Source of the DNA: Ligilactobacillus animalis KCTC 3501 = DSM 20602
GTDB lineage: Bacteria > Bacillota > Bacilli > Lactobacillales > Lactobacillaceae
Assembly: GCF_001434535.1 (NCBI RefSeq)
Contig: NZ_AYYW01000014.1
Location: forward strand, 1-64,000
DNA length: 64,000 bases
Direction: 5' to 3'
The notes under the pieces are model-generated. The model was not told the DNA's origin and ran no database searches. It saw only the letters and a list, made by a program, of their open reading frames with translations. The position numbers were made by a program, and so were the translations under genes. The stretch's first letter is position 1. Each line of letters opens with the position of its first letter. Of the stretch, positions 20,920 through 29,786 are shown one piece after another.

Positions 20920-22266
20920 TTAACTGCGTAATTCAGCTCGTAATTTATCGACATCTTTTTTGAGCTCGTCATCGCTCTTGAGCGCTTCACTGATCTTTTC
21001 ATGTGCATGAATGACCGTGGTATGATCTTTGCCCCCAAATTCCTGTCCGATCTTAGGTAGTGAGGCTTCGGTCAATTCACGCGCGAGATACATTGCGATC
21101 TGGCGTGGGATCACGATCGTTTTGACCCGTTTTTTTCCTTTGAGTTCCGCCACAGTCACGTGGAAAAACTTCGCAACTTTTTCTTGGATCATCGCGATCG
21201 AAAGTTCTTTGTCCTGTGGGGCACCATTTAAGCTTTGCAAAGCTTCTGCAGCTAAGCTCGTTGAAACGGGCTGACCATTTAGCTTAGCATAAGCTTGGAC
21301 GCGCATCAATGCTCCTTCCAATTCACGGATGTTGGAGTCGATCTGCCCGGCAATATAGCTCAAGGTATCGTCAGGGACTTGTAGGTGTTCGGCTTCGGCT
21401 TTGTTACGTAAAATCGCGATCCGAGTTTCCAAGTCGGGTGGGGTGATATCAACCGATAAGCCCCATTTAAAACGTGAGACTAAGCGTTGTTGCAGCTTAG
21501 GGATCTCGTTTGGTAGGCGATCTGAAGAAAGAACGATCTGCTTTTTATCATCGTAAAGAGCATTGAATGTATGGAAAAATTCCTCTTGTGTCCCAACTTT
21601 ATCTGAGAAAAATTGGATATCATCGACCAATAAGAGATCAACATTGCGATATTCTTGGCGAAACTCTTCCTGATGCTTAGACTTGATCGAGTTGATGAAA
21701 TCATTGGCGAAAGATTCGCTAGTTACGTATTTGACACGGGCGTTAGGGTTATTTTCTAACATCTGATGTCCGATCGCATGCATCAAGTGGGTCTTACCTA
21801 AACCAACTCCCCCATAAAAGAACAACGGATTATAGAAGACACCAGGCTCTTCAGCCACTGCAAGTGCGGCTGCGTGGGCCAATTGATTACCTTTGCCGAC
21901 CACAAATGATTCAAAAGTATATTTGTCATTTAGTGGAGTGCTTTTTTTAGGTACAGGTTGCTTTGCTTCAAGTGACCTGACTTCGGGTTCAGTCTCAGCT
22001 TCGGCCAAGGGATTGGGCTCGTCAACCGTCTTAACTAGGATCGTGATCTTAGTTGAAAGATTATCTGCAAGCAGTGAAGTGATCTGAGGAATAATGTTTT
22101 GTTTCCAGTAGTCTTGGTGCAATTTAGAAGCCACTTCAACGACCAAAGTATTATCGGTGAGCTGTAGTGGTCGTGCAGATGCGATCCAAGTGGTAAATGC
22201 GATCGGCGAAAATTCAGCTTCGAATTTATCGCGAATATACTGCCATAAAGTTTCAAGATCGAGCAC
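20920..22266 (-). CDS. dnaA: Chromosomal replication initiator DnaA
   Basis: AAA+ initiator that binds DnaA boxes and unwinds oriC. Domain I starts [10 protein letters not shown], a variable domain II follows, then AAA+ Walker [14 protein letters not shown], Walker [11 protein letters not shown], sensor motifs, and domain IV with the DnaA-box-binding signature [13 protein letters not shown] take the GTG at LDLETLW (448 residues) because AAAGGAGG precedes it; the open frame upstream has no support. A DnaA box (TTTTCCACA) overlaps the likely -35 region, which fits autoregulation. Confidence 0.97.
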   Translation of the reverse strand: MLDLETLWQYIRDKFEAEFSPIAFTTWIASARPLQLTDNTLVVEVASKLHQDYWKQNIIPQITSLLADNLSTKITILVKTVDEPNPLAEAETEPEVRSLEAKQPVPKKSTPLNDKYTFESFVVGKGNQLAHAAALAVAEEPGVFYNPLFFYGGVGLGKTHLMHAIGHQMLENNPNARVKYVTSESFANDFINSIKSKHQEEFRQEYRNVDLLLVDDIQFFSDKVGTQEEFFHTFNALYDDKKQIVLSSDRLPNEIPKLQQRLVSRFKWGLSVDITPPDLETRIAILRNKAEAEHLQVPDDTLSYIAGQIDSNIRELEGALMRVQAYAKLNGQPVSTSLAAEALQSLNGAPQDKELSIAMIQEKVAKFFHVTVAELKGKKRVKTIVIPRQIAMYLARELTEASLPKIGQEFGGKDHTTVIHAHEKISEALKSDDELKKDVDKLRAELRS

Positions 22267-22325
22267 TAAGATCCCTCCTTTTTGATAAATTTTGCATGCT
22301 CCTATTGTAGCATTAAAAAAAAATG

Positions 22326-22622
22326 TTTTCCACAGGTTGGGTAAAAAAAGTAAAAAATAAATCACAGGTTGTTAATTAAGTTATCCACAAGTTGTAAAAA
22401 GTGTGGATAGTTAAATTATTTTAAAAAGTTATGCACATAAAATTTCAAAAGCTATAAACCTTGGTATCAAAGAGATATATGAGTTATACACATAGGGTTA
22501 TTTACAAATTGACAGGGAGAAATTGACAGGCTGTGATTTGTGGATGCTTTTGGGGATTACGCTGTGGATGTAAAAATTTTATCGACAGCCAAAAAACGCA
22601 AAAGTGGATAAAATGTGCATAA
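22326..22622. other. oriC, dnaA-rpmH part: DnaA-box cluster
   Basis: At least six boxes within one mismatch of consensus lie between dnaA and rpmH: TTTTCCACA, TTATCCACA, TGTGGATAG, TTATGCACA, TTATACACA and TGTGCATAA, plus weaker TGTGGATGC/T and AGTGGATAA. The region is AT-rich and non-coding. It corresponds to the upstream half of the bipartite origin found in Firmicutes. Confidence 0.8.
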
Positions 22623-22708
22623 AAATCAGCTACTTTTTTGCCGAGAAAACTGAAAAAAAACTTTGAATTTTAGCTAAGATATGGTAGTATTACAAAGTAA
22701 GTCTGAAC

Positions 22709-22737
22709 TTGACATCAAGCTACTTTTTTTGTAGGAT
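22709..22737 (+). promoter_or_regulatory. Promoter of rpmH-rnpA
   Basis: A perfect TTGACA and TAGGAT are separated by 17 bp, with the AAGGAGG ribosome site of rpmH about 20 bp further on. A weaker possible promoter lies about 45 bp upstream. Confidence 0.65.
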
Positions 22738-22772
22738 ATTAAGTAACATTGTATAAAAGGAGGTGTTCTGTT

Positions 22773-22907
22773 GTGAAAAGAACTTACCAACCTAAGAAAC
22801 GCCATCGCCAACGCGTACACGGTTTCCGTAAACGCATGAGTACAAGCAACGGTCGTAATGTGTTAGCACGTAGACGCCGTAAAGGTAGAAAAGTATTGTC
22901 TGCATAG
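22773..22907 (+). CDS. rpmH: 50S ribosomal protein L34
   Basis: A 44-residue, very basic large-subunit protein. It begins [20 protein letters not shown] and continues [19 protein letters not shown], the standard L34 signature. The start is GTG after AAAAGGAGGTGTTCTGTT. It is the first gene of rpmH-rnpA-yidC, which leads away from oriC. Confidence 0.97.
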   Translation: MKRTYQPKKRHRQRVHGFRKRMSTSNGRNVLARRRRKGRKVLSA

Positions 22908-22972
22908 GCCACTGGACCGTCAGTGGTCTTTTTTAGTGTATGCGGACTTTTCAAATCATTTGGAGATGGGTT

Positions 22973-23329
22973 ATGAAAAAATCATACCGCGTCAAGAAGG
23001 AAGCGGAGTTCCAAGAAGTCTTTACCCAGGGTAAGTCATGTGCGAACCGCATGTTTGTGGTCTACATGATCGAAAAGCCCGAGCAAAAGCATTTTCGCGT
23101 CGGAATTTCCGTCGGCAAGAAAATTGGGAATGCTGTCGCACGTAACTGGGTCAAGCGTCGGATTCGTCAGAGCTTGACCGAATTAAAGCCGCAGCTAAAA
23201 CAAGATTGCGATTTTATCGTGATCGCGCGCCCAAGTGCTGCTGGAATTTCAACAGCTGATGCAAAGAAGAATTTGATCCATGTCTTGCACTTGGCAAGAG
23301 TATTGTCGGATGACCAATTTGCGAAGTGA
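22973..23329 (+). CDS. rnpA: Ribonuclease P protein component
   Basis: Protein cofactor of RNase P, which removes tRNA 5' leaders. The 118-residue length is typical; the RNA-binding motif is seen as [17 protein letters not shown], with the N-terminal [14 protein letters not shown] start at the ATG with TGGAGATGGG upstream rather than an earlier in-frame ATG without one. It is followed almost at once by yidC. Confidence 0.96.
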   Translation: MKKSYRVKKEAEFQEVFTQGKSCANRMFVVYMIEKPEQKHFRVGISVGKKIGNAVARNWVKRRIRQSLTELKPQLKQDCDFIVIARPSAAGISTADAKKNLIHVLHLARVLSDDQFAK

Positions 23330-23340
23330 GGTAAATGCAA

Positions 23341-24177
23341 ATGAAGCAAGGGAAAAGACTAGCCGCTGTCATTAGCGTTTTAGGTTTAATGCTCTTTTTG
23401 AGCGGCTGTAGTACTGATCCAGTCAATGCCCAAAGTACTGGGATCTGGGATCATTACATCGTATGGAACTTTATTCGGGCGATCGAAGCCTTGAGCAACA
23501 TTTTTGGCCATAATTATGGCTGGGGGATCGTGGTCTTTACGATCATCGTACGGATCGTGATCTTACCGTTGATGATCTATCAAATGCGCAGTATGCGTAA
23601 AACAAGTGAATTGCAACCAAAATTAAAGGAATTGCAAGCTAAATATCCAGATAGAGATGTTGAATCCATGCAAAAGATGCGGGAAGAACAACAAAAGCTC
23701 TATGCTGAGGCTGGAGTCAATCCAGTCGCTGGATGTTTACCGATCTTAGTTCAAATGCCGATCTTGATCGCCTTGTATCAAGCGATCTACCGGTCAGAAA
23801 CTTTGAAGACGGGGCATTTCTTGTGGATGCAATTAGGTGGGCGTGACCCATACTTCATCTTGCCAGTGTTAGCAGCGTTATTTACGTTTGCAACGTCTTG
23901 GTTAAGTGTTAAATCTCAACCAGAGCAAAACATGATGACAACGATGATGACTTATGGGATGCCACTGATCATCTTCTTTACCGCGTTAAACGTGCCTGCA
24001 GCCCTTTCATTGTACTGGGTGATCACAAACGCCTTTTCAGTTGTTCAAACACTTGTGATCAATAATCCGTTTAAGATCCAACGTGAACGTGAAGAAAAGA
24101 AACGAGCTGAAAAAGCCCGTCAACGTAAACTTGAAAAAGCTAAACGCAAAGCTCTCAAGAGTAAAAAGAAAAAATAG
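23341..24177 (+). CDS. yidC: Membrane protein insertase YidC/OxaA
   Basis: Inserts and folds membrane proteins, alone or with SecYEG. It is a lipoprotein: a signal peptide ends in LSGC with the lipidated Cys at about residue 23. Five membrane helices follow, including the family motif with CLPILVQMPILIALYQAI, and the C-terminus is very basic (KKRAEKARQRKLEKAKRKALKSKKKK region), which binds the ribosome. The second ATG has better spacing from GAGGT. This is the 279-residue YidC1/SpoIIIJ-type form. Confidence 0.95.
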   Translation: MKQGKRLAAVISVLGLMLFLSGCSTDPVNAQSTGIWDHYIVWNFIRAIEALSNIFGHNYGWGIVVFTIIVRIVILPLMIYQMRSMRKTSELQPKLKELQAKYPDRDVESMQKMREEQQKLYAEAGVNPVAGCLPILVQMPILIALYQAIYRSETLKTGHFLWMQLGGRDPYFILPVLAALFTFATSWLSVKSQPEQNMMTTMMTYGMPLIIFFTALNVPAALSLYWVITNAFSVVQTLVINNPFKIQREREEKKRAEKARQRKLEKAKRKALKSKKKK

Positions 24178-24187
24178 TAGTATCATA

Positions 24188-24224
24188 ACCGAGCTGCTCG
24201 CAAGTGCGAGGGGCTCGGTTTTTT
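24188..24224 (+). terminator. Terminator of rpmH-rnpA-yidC
   Basis: ACCGAGC and GCTCGGT enclose a second small stem (CTCGC/GCGAG) and are followed by TTTTTT. Confidence 0.8.
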
Positions 24225-24239
24225 GTATAAAGCAAACAA

Positions 24240-24277
24240 GGGAGCTACTACGATGAATTTACATCGTGGTAGCTCCC
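24240..24277. terminator. Hairpin of the CTACTAC family, copy 2
   Basis: GGGAGCTACTACGATG and CATCGTGGTAGCTCCC form a 16-bp stem with a six-base loop. The arms differ from the copy at 10.6 kb only by a compensated base pair and one wobble position. It lies between yidC and the convergent apbE and could terminate apbE. Confidence 0.65.
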
Positions 24278-24299
24278 TTATTGTTTATTCAGTGATATT

Positions 24300-25271
24300 T
24301 TATTTAAATTCTAACTTAAAAGAATCATCTAATAGAAAAACATCGGCTGGCTCAAGCCCACAGATCTGGATCGTTCTATCTTTAGTAATAAAAATAGCAC
24401 CATAGACTTCGGAGGTCGGTTGCCAATCGGGTTGCGGACCGTCGGCAAAGAAAAGTCGCGTCGTTTCGATCTCGGCTTGGACCGATGTTTTAGTAAAAAC
24501 AGTGACACTAGCTAAGTTATTCTCATGTGGATAACCTGTTTTAGGGTCAAGAATGTGATGATAAGTTTTGCCGTTAGTTTTCAACAGGCGTTCATAGATG
24601 CCACTGGTGACAGCTGAACAGGGACCGTATTTGACTGAGAGGATCGAATTGCCCCGTTTAGTGAATGGATCTTGGATACCGATCCGCCATAACCCATCTG
24701 GATGATGTGGTGCCAGTCCTTTGAGCAATAGATTGCCACCAAGATTGATCATCCCACTGCTGATCCCTTTGGCAGCCCAGAGATCTTGGATCCGATCAGC
24801 GATATAGCCCTTAGCGATCGCACCAAGGTCAAGTTGCATGCCTGCTTGTTTTAAAAAGATCGTGAATTTATCATCATCTAATTCGACTTGGGTAGGATCG
24901 ATCAAAGAAAGCTGTGAGGCGATCGCTTCTTTAGGTGGAACATTGGCCCCACTAAAACCGATCTTCCACAATTTGACGAGTGGTCCGATCAAGGCGTTAA
25001 ACCCAAAATTTTCTTGGCTGGTCTTGATCGCAAGTTTAGTCAGCTGATAAGTTGAGTCACTGACAGCAACGGGCTTGATCCCAGCTGCATCATTGACGTC
25101 CATCAGTTCTGAAGTAGAGCGATTAACAGTCAAGGCAGTCTCGTAGGCCTGGAGAAGAGCGTAACTATCATCAAGGTCACTTACTTTAGCACTCCCAAAA
25201 GCAGTTAAGTAGATGTTTGTCCCCAAGCCACGATAAGTTTTGTGGATAGTTTTATGTGCTAGATCTTCCAT
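24300..25271 (-). CDS. apbE: FAD:protein FMN transferase (ApbE family)
   Basis: Attaches FMN covalently to Ser/Thr in Dxx(S/T)GA(S/T) motifs of target proteins, using FAD. The 323-residue protein shows the family motifs MQLDLGAIAKGYIADRI, GMINLGGNLLLKG and YHHILDPKTGYP. There is no signal peptide or lipobox, so it should act in the cytoplasm, unlike the many secreted ApbE lipoproteins. Its ATG overlaps the stop of the upstream FMN-reductase-like gene (ATGA), so the two are translationally coupled and its substrate is very likely that protein. Confidence 0.92.
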   Translation of the reverse strand: MEDLAHKTIHKTYRGLGTNIYLTAFGSAKVSDLDDSYALLQAYETALTVNRSTSELMDVNDAAGIKPVAVSDSTYQLTKLAIKTSQENFGFNALIGPLVKLWKIGFSGANVPPKEAIASQLSLIDPTQVELDDDKFTIFLKQAGMQLDLGAIAKGYIADRIQDLWAAKGISSGMINLGGNLLLKGLAPHHPDGLWRIGIQDPFTKRGNSILSVKYGPCSAVTSGIYERLLKTNGKTYHHILDPKTGYPHENNLASVTVFTKTSVQAEIETTRLFFADGPQPDWQPTSEVYGAIFITKDRTIQICGLEPADVFLLDDSFKLEFK

Positions 25272-26197
25272 CAGCCTTCAGATGCCCCCGTTGTTGTGTC
25301 AACTTGGGCAGGAGCGGGAACTGGCTCTTCTTTTGGCGCTGGAGTCGATTCTGAAGCGCTAGTCAAGGCATCTTCAGTATAGATCAAAGCTGGCGGTTCT
25401 TCGGTGACCGTTTCTGGTTTTGTAGCTGTTTCTGAGGCGCCCGTTTGTTCATCTGGGAAACTAAACTCGGTATCGTCGTCTAGGACAAAATTGATCCCAT
25501 TAGCTTCTTCAAAACTCATATCGGCAGTTTCTGAAGCGCCAGTAGTAGTATCGATCCGATCAAGTGCTTGTAAGGCACTTTTAGCTTCTTGCTGTTTAAG
25601 TGCTGGAGTGGTCGGGATGTGTTCGTTTTTGGCCTGTGCTTGTTGAGCATGTTGCAATTTTTCAAGCGCAGTTGCATAGTGGATGAAGCCATTAAAGCAT
25701 TGTTCTAACCAGGAAATCGTCCCTTGATCGATCAAACATCCTTTTTCATCAAAGGCATTTTCCGCACGGCCAAGTAAAAATTGGAAGCCTGGCAATACAA
25801 AAGAACCCAGACCAGGAGAATCAAGGATCCGCCGCAAACTCTCTTGGGCTTGGACGGTACCCAAATTACCTAGGGAAGCACCGACGATCATTACCGGACG
25901 TTTTGTTAGCGGGTGGACTTTCCAAGAGAGCCATTCGATCACTGATTTTAAAGCTGCTGGAATATCATGGTCATATTCAGGGGTTCCAAAGATCACTCCA
26001 TCAGAAGCTTCGATCTTTTGAGCTAAATCTAAAACACTTTGGGGCGTCTGTTCGTAATCTTCGCAAAAGAGTGGGATGTCTTTTATCTCAGTCACTTCGA
26101 TCTGCGCTTGCGTAGCAAAATGTGAACTCATGAACTGAAGGAGCTTACGGTTGTAGGATTTTGTAGCGTTAGTACCAACGATAGCGATGAATTTCAT
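25271..26197 (-). CDS. NAD(P)H-dependent FMN-reductase-like protein with flavinylation-motif tail
   Basis: Residues 1 to about 185 form a flavodoxin-fold FMN reductase domain (KFIAIVGTNATKSYNRKLL, GVIFGTPEYDHDIPAALK, KRPVMIVGASLG). A low-complexity Pro/Glu/Thr-rich tail then carries D-TTTGAS at 216-222, D-EQTGAS at 249-255, a variant D-ALTSAS at 276-282, and D-TTTGAS at 300-306. Three match the ApbE target motif Dxx(S/T)GA(S/T) and one has Ser in place of Gly. It is coupled to apbE. So it is predicted to carry three or four covalent FMNs besides the domain's own flavin. It is cytoplasmic (no signal). The start is chosen at MKFIAI with AGCAGG upstream. The electron acceptor is unknown. Confidence 0.85.
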   Translation of the reverse strand: MKFIAIVGTNATKSYNRKLLQFMSSHFATQAQIEVTEIKDIPLFCEDYEQTPQSVLDLAQKIEASDGVIFGTPEYDHDIPAALKSVIEWLSWKVHPLTKRPVMIVGASLGNLGTVQAQESLRRILDSPGLGSFVLPGFQFLLGRAENAFDEKGCLIDQGTISWLEQCFNGFIHYATALEKLQHAQQAQAKNEHIPTTPALKQQEAKSALQALDRIDTTTGASETADMSFEEANGINFVLDDDTEFSFPDEQTGASETATKPETVTEEPPALIYTEDALTSASESTPAPKEEPVPAPAQVDTTTGASEG

Positions 26198-26267
26198 AAT
26201 TAGCCTGCTATATAGAATGTAAGCAAACAACACGTGTTTGAGAGAGAAATATAGCTTTTCCTTTCGT

Positions 26268-26286
26268 AATGAAAATAATTGTCATT
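26268..26286. promoter_or_regulatory. Fur/PerR-type box
   Basis: AATGAAAATAATTGTCATT is a 9-1-9 inverted repeat with a single mismatch and agrees at 13 of 15 positions with the 7-1-7 Fur consensus TGATAATnATTATCA. It lies about 70 bp upstream of the FMN-reductase/apbE start codon. The remaining gap towards 26.47 kb is AT-rich with no gene. Confidence 0.6.
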
Positions 26287-26476
26287 GTGGTCTCTTACAT
26301 TTTAACTTTCTGTGACCCGACTTTTTATAATTACCTATATATAAAGATAAGGATATTTGCCAGTAAGAGCAAGTCTTTTATAGATTTATCGCAATTTATT
26401 TACAGGTCGATAAACGTAAATTTATTTAGATGATATACATTGAACGCAAAATAATAAAAGTTTATTTTAATTAAAT

Positions 26477-26524
26477 TTACAAATGAACACTTATCTCTTT
26501 TCTAACTTAATTTGACAATTCGGG
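26477..26524. repeat. IS-end-like repeat, copy 2
   Basis: The second copy of the sequence at the left window edge: TTACAAATGA, TTTTCTAACTT and ATTTGACAATTC in the same order and spacing. A truncated gene fragment starts directly after it. No transposase is nearby. Confidence 0.45.
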
Positions 26525-26719
26525 TATGAAAAGAAACGTGAAAATGAGCAACGAAAGCAGATCTTTATCCTGACTAACAGCGATCAACTCGAGCAGATGG
26601 TCCAAAAGCTAAAACGAGCAGCAAGTGACCGAGCATATTTAGATACCCTCTTGGCAGCCCAAAGACAGCAAGCTGAGATGGGATCGGTGGCAATGTATCA
26701 AGAAGTGTTAGGGAGCTAA
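26522..26719 (+). pseudogene. C-terminal fragment of an unrecognised protein
   Basis: About 65 codons are open (EKKRENEQRKQIFILTNSDQ, later AAQRQQAEMG) with no start codon or ribosome site, beginning at the IS-end-like sequence. The composition is charged and helical. It ends just before the next small gene. The missing 5' part cannot be identified. Confidence 0.4.
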
Positions 26720-26723
26720 GCTG

Positions 26724-26891
26724 ATGAGTGAAGATCCGTTAAGAGAAGGGATCGCAAAACGAATGGAAAAGGTCAGAAAAGACATTCCCGTCGAAAAAAA
26801 GCCTAATTGGCGCCGGCGAGTGATCGTCTTAGTGATGACATTGGTCTTGGCTGGAGTAATGTTATTTTCGATCCTGCGCTATTTTTGGTAA
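26724..26891 (+). CDS. Small single-helix membrane protein
   Basis: A 55-residue protein: a charged N-terminal half (MSEDPLREGIAKRMEKVRKD) and one hydrophobic helix (VIVLVMTLVLAGVMLFSIL) near the C-terminus. The ATG lies 4 bp after the stop of the preceding fragment, and GGGAGC in the fragment serves as ribosome site, so both belonged to one operon. Function unknown. Confidence 0.5.
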   Translation: MSEDPLREGIAKRMEKVRKDIPVEKKPNWRRRVIVLVMTLVLAGVMLFSILRYFW

Positions 26892-27081
26892 TAAATAAGC
26901 AAATAACGAGGACTCAGCATAGTGGTTCTTGTTTTATGATAAAATGATTATAATTTGTTTCAAAGGACGATATTACTTTTTTTAATATGAAGTAGATAGA
27001 AAAAATCAATTTTGGTAGTTGGCTAAAATTTTTGCTAGAATTGAATAATGTGTTAAAAAATAATAGAAACGAGGGGCGAAA

Positions 27082-28362
27082 GTGTTAGCTAATTTTAAAA
27101 ATTTGACTAAGCAAGCAAAAAAGACGGAGATCATTGCGGGGCTAACGGGCTTTTTTGCGATCTCATATATCATCATCGTAAATCCACTGATCTTGGCTGA
27201 TGCCCATATCCCAGCAACTTTGAGTGTGTTTGCGACGATCTTTTCTTCGGCGCTAGGGTGTTTGATCATGGGGCTTTGGGCAAATGCTCCGATCATCATC
27301 ACTCCAGGAATGGGGATCAATGCCTTCTTCACCTATACTTTAGTGGTCGGAATGCACTTAAATTGGCAACAAGCGATCGCGATCTCGATCATCAGTAGTG
27401 TATTGTACATGCTGGTAGCCTTCAGCAAGGCGAGCGAGAAACTATCTGAAGCGATCCCCCAAGAGTTAAAGATCGGGATCACAGCGGGGATCGGGCTGTT
27501 TTTAGTTACTTTAGGCCTAGAGAAAGCCAAATTGATCCAACAAGGTGGCTCCCGCTCACTCTTAGCTGTAGGACACCTAACTGATCCAGAAGCGCTTTTA
27601 GCCTTATTTGGTTTAGCTTTGACCCTAGTTTTATATCTAAAGAGAACTAAGGGAAGTTTTATGATCGGGATCGTTGTAACGAGTGCCTTGGGTGTGGTCT
27701 TTAAGGTTGGACTTCAAGATCCGCCTAAGGTCAGTTTAGCTGATCTGGGTAAGTACAGTGCACTCTTATTTCAAGGTGATTTTAGTAGCTTGTTTTCTTT
27801 GAAATTCCTCTTGGCAGTTTTTTCGATGTCGATGATCTTGATCTTTGAATCGATGGGGATCTTAGAAGGTTTATTACCAGATGCGAAGAAATTTAAAAAG
27901 ACGTTTGAAGCTAGCTCGGTAGCGACATTTTGTTCAGGCTTCTTAGGTACAAGTCCGACCGTTGCCGCAGCTGAAAGTGCCGCCGGGATCGAATCTGGTG
28001 GCAAGACGGGCTTGATGACGCTCGTCAGTGGCGCAATGTTTGTCTTGTCATTATTCTTTATCCCACTGCTCAGCTATGTTCCACAAGCGGCGATCGCACC
28101 GGTGATCATCATTACAGGAGCGATCATGATGCAACAGTTGAAAGCCTTGGATTTTGACGATTTTTCAGAATGGTTCCCGGCCTTTTTGATCATCGTGTTG
28201 ATCCCGTTGACCGGCTCGATCTCAGTTGGTTTAGCCTTTGGGTTTGCAGCTTATCCATTGGTAAAATTTGCGGCACGTAAAATGGATAAATTAAATCCAT
28301 TATTATGTTTATTGAGTGTCTTATTTATTTTGCAGTTGATCTGTGAAGCAGTCTTACTATAG
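27082..28362 (+). CDS. NCS2 purine permease (AzgA/PbuG type)
   Basis: A 426-residue membrane transporter with about 12-14 helices. The N-terminus matches the AzgA branch of NCS2 (EIIAGLTGFFAISYIIIVNP, then TPGMGINAFF), and GTSPTVAAAESAAGI matches the conserved substrate-site region. This branch imports hypoxanthine/guanine or adenine by proton symport. The start is GTG after GAGGGGCGAAA. I looked for a purine riboswitch in the leader and found none. Guanine/hypoxanthine versus adenine preference cannot be decided here. Confidence 0.88.
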   Translation: MLANFKNLTKQAKKTEIIAGLTGFFAISYIIIVNPLILADAHIPATLSVFATIFSSALGCLIMGLWANAPIIITPGMGINAFFTYTLVVGMHLNWQQAIAISIISSVLYMLVAFSKASEKLSEAIPQELKIGITAGIGLFLVTLGLEKAKLIQQGGSRSLLAVGHLTDPEALLALFGLALTLVLYLKRTKGSFMIGIVVTSALGVVFKVGLQDPPKVSLADLGKYSALLFQGDFSSLFSLKFLLAVFSMSMILIFESMGILEGLLPDAKKFKKTFEASSVATFCSGFLGTSPTVAAAESAAGIESGGKTGLMTLVSGAMFVLSLFFIPLLSYVPQAAIAPVIIITGAIMMQQLKALDFDDFSEWFPAFLIIVLIPLTGSISVGLAFGFAAYPLVKFAARKMDKLNPLLCLLSVLFILQLICEAVLL

Positions 28363-28368
28363 TAAAAT

Positions 28369-28408
28369 TAGGTTTTAAGCAGAGCATTCTGTTTAAAACC
28401 TTTTTTTA
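28369..28408 (+). terminator. Terminator of purine permease
   Basis: AGGTTTTAA and TTAAAACCT form a stem followed by seven T. Confidence 0.75.
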
Positions 28409-28488
28409 TTAAAAAAGTATTGTTTTTAGATGTGAAGACTTGCTATGCTTAGGGATGAAAATGGTCTAAATTGAGGGTGGTGAGTTAG

Positions 28489-29724
28489 GTGAAATTTTTC
28501 CAAAAGCTCAGTTGTGTAATGTTGCTTTTGGCATTAGTTATTTGTTTTTATTATCGTAATGGCTTAGTGAGTAAACCGATCGGACATACGGGCGAATTTG
28601 CGTTGAAGCATGAACAGGCTGGGTATGCTGTTTCTTTGTATTACCCTAAGATCGATCTAACTAAAGCGCACCAAAAAAATGTCAGCGTCGGTATCATTGA
28701 CTCAGGGATTTCACCTAAAGTAGGACATGAATTAAATATCGCAGCTGCTTACGATCTTTCGGGGCAAAATGAGCCATTTGATCAGACCGGTCAGGGAACT
28801 AAGATCGCGAGTATTATCGGAGCTAAAGATAACCACTATAAAATGATCGGTTTAGCGCCTAATGTTAAACTCTATTCATATAAAGTAGATACCACTAGTC
28901 ACGCGCTACAAGCCGCTTTGCAACAGGCTTTAAGTGATCGCGTTGAAGTTTTAGATCTCAGTTTTAAAGTCGACCAAATAACGCCACAGATAAAAGCACT
29001 GGTAAATAAGTATCTCGCGCAGGGAGGCTTATTTTTTACTGCGGACAAGCGTTTGGGGCAGATAAGAGGAGTTGACACGGTCGGAACGTTTAACGAGTAT
29101 TTCGAGCTACTGGACAGGGGGCGGACCTACTATGCTCCAGCTGAACAACTAGCATTGGGAATGGATAATCGGATCCAGAAGGTCACTGGTGATGCGTATA
29201 GTACGGCGTTTGTCAGCGGGACGGCTGCCAGTCTGCTGGCGCAAAGAGTAGCACCTGCGCAAGTCAAACAACAACTCGCAGTGTATTTTAGTCCACAGGC
29301 GATCGAAAAACACCATAATATCAGTCATGTGATCGCTAAAACTTTTAACAAAAGTGATATATATCTGGGTATTTCCCTGGTTATTTTGACTTTGATAACA
29401 GCTGGCCTAGCCTTGATGTTGGCCATCAGACGGCGTAAGAACAAGTATTTGCTAGGGGTAAGTATCAATACTTTGTTGCTTTTGATCTTAGCGTATTTGT
29501 TGGTGCCGATCCAAGCCAATGATCAGACGATGAAATATTGGATCTTAGGCTTATTAGTGATCTTTACGCTCTTTCAGTTGTATTTTAGTTGGCGTTTAGA
29601 TATGGCAAAGCCTTTTAGACTGAATCGCCTATTCAATCTGAGTTATAATATCTTTTTACTAGTCTTTTCGCTTTGGCTGATCATGTTTGTGATGTTAGGC
29701 TATGCGGGCAGTACGCATTTTTAG
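28489..29724 (+). CDS. Membrane-anchored subtilase (S8) homologue lacking the catalytic His
   Basis: A 411-residue protein: an N-terminal hydrophobic helix (about 8-21), a subtilase-fold domain, then about four C-terminal membrane helices from residue 290. The S8 Asp motif is intact (VGIIDSGIS, Asp71) and the Ser motif is recognisable (AYSTAFVSGTAAS, Ser238). The His motif, normally GHGTxVA, reads GQGTKIASII, with Gln102 in place of His. The oxyanion Asn region is also unlike active subtilases. It is therefore probably a non-catalytic pseudoprotease facing outside. The start is GTG with GAGGGTGGTGAG upstream. It is monocistronic. Confidence 0.75.
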   Translation: MKFFQKLSCVMLLLALVICFYYRNGLVSKPIGHTGEFALKHEQAGYAVSLYYPKIDLTKAHQKNVSVGIIDSGISPKVGHELNIAAAYDLSGQNEPFDQTGQGTKIASIIGAKDNHYKMIGLAPNVKLYSYKVDTTSHALQAALQQALSDRVEVLDLSFKVDQITPQIKALVNKYLAQGGLFFTADKRLGQIRGVDTVGTFNEYFELLDRGRTYYAPAEQLALGMDNRIQKVTGDAYSTAFVSGTAASLLAQRVAPAQVKQQLAVYFSPQAIEKHHNISHVIAKTFNKSDIYLGISLVILTLITAGLALMLAIRRRKNKYLLGVSINTLLLLILAYLLVPIQANDQTMKYWILGLLVIFTLFQLYFSWRLDMAKPFRLNRLFNLSYNIFLLVFSLWLIMFVMLGYAGSTHF

Positions 29725-29730
29725 ATAAAT

Positions 29731-29765
29731 AAACGCGGGACCCACGATGGATGGATCCCGCGTTT
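29731..29765. terminator. Bidirectional terminator
   Basis: AAACGCGGGA and TCCCGCGTTT form a strong stem with further partial pairing of CCA/TGG. It separates the convergent subtilase and the small helical protein genes. Confidence 0.75.
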
Positions 29766-29786
29766 ATTTATTTAGCGCTGACCGGC

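Noticed and set aside
26892-27081. Possible purine riboswitch before the NCS2 permease
   Set aside because: No conserved junction or loop sequences were found.
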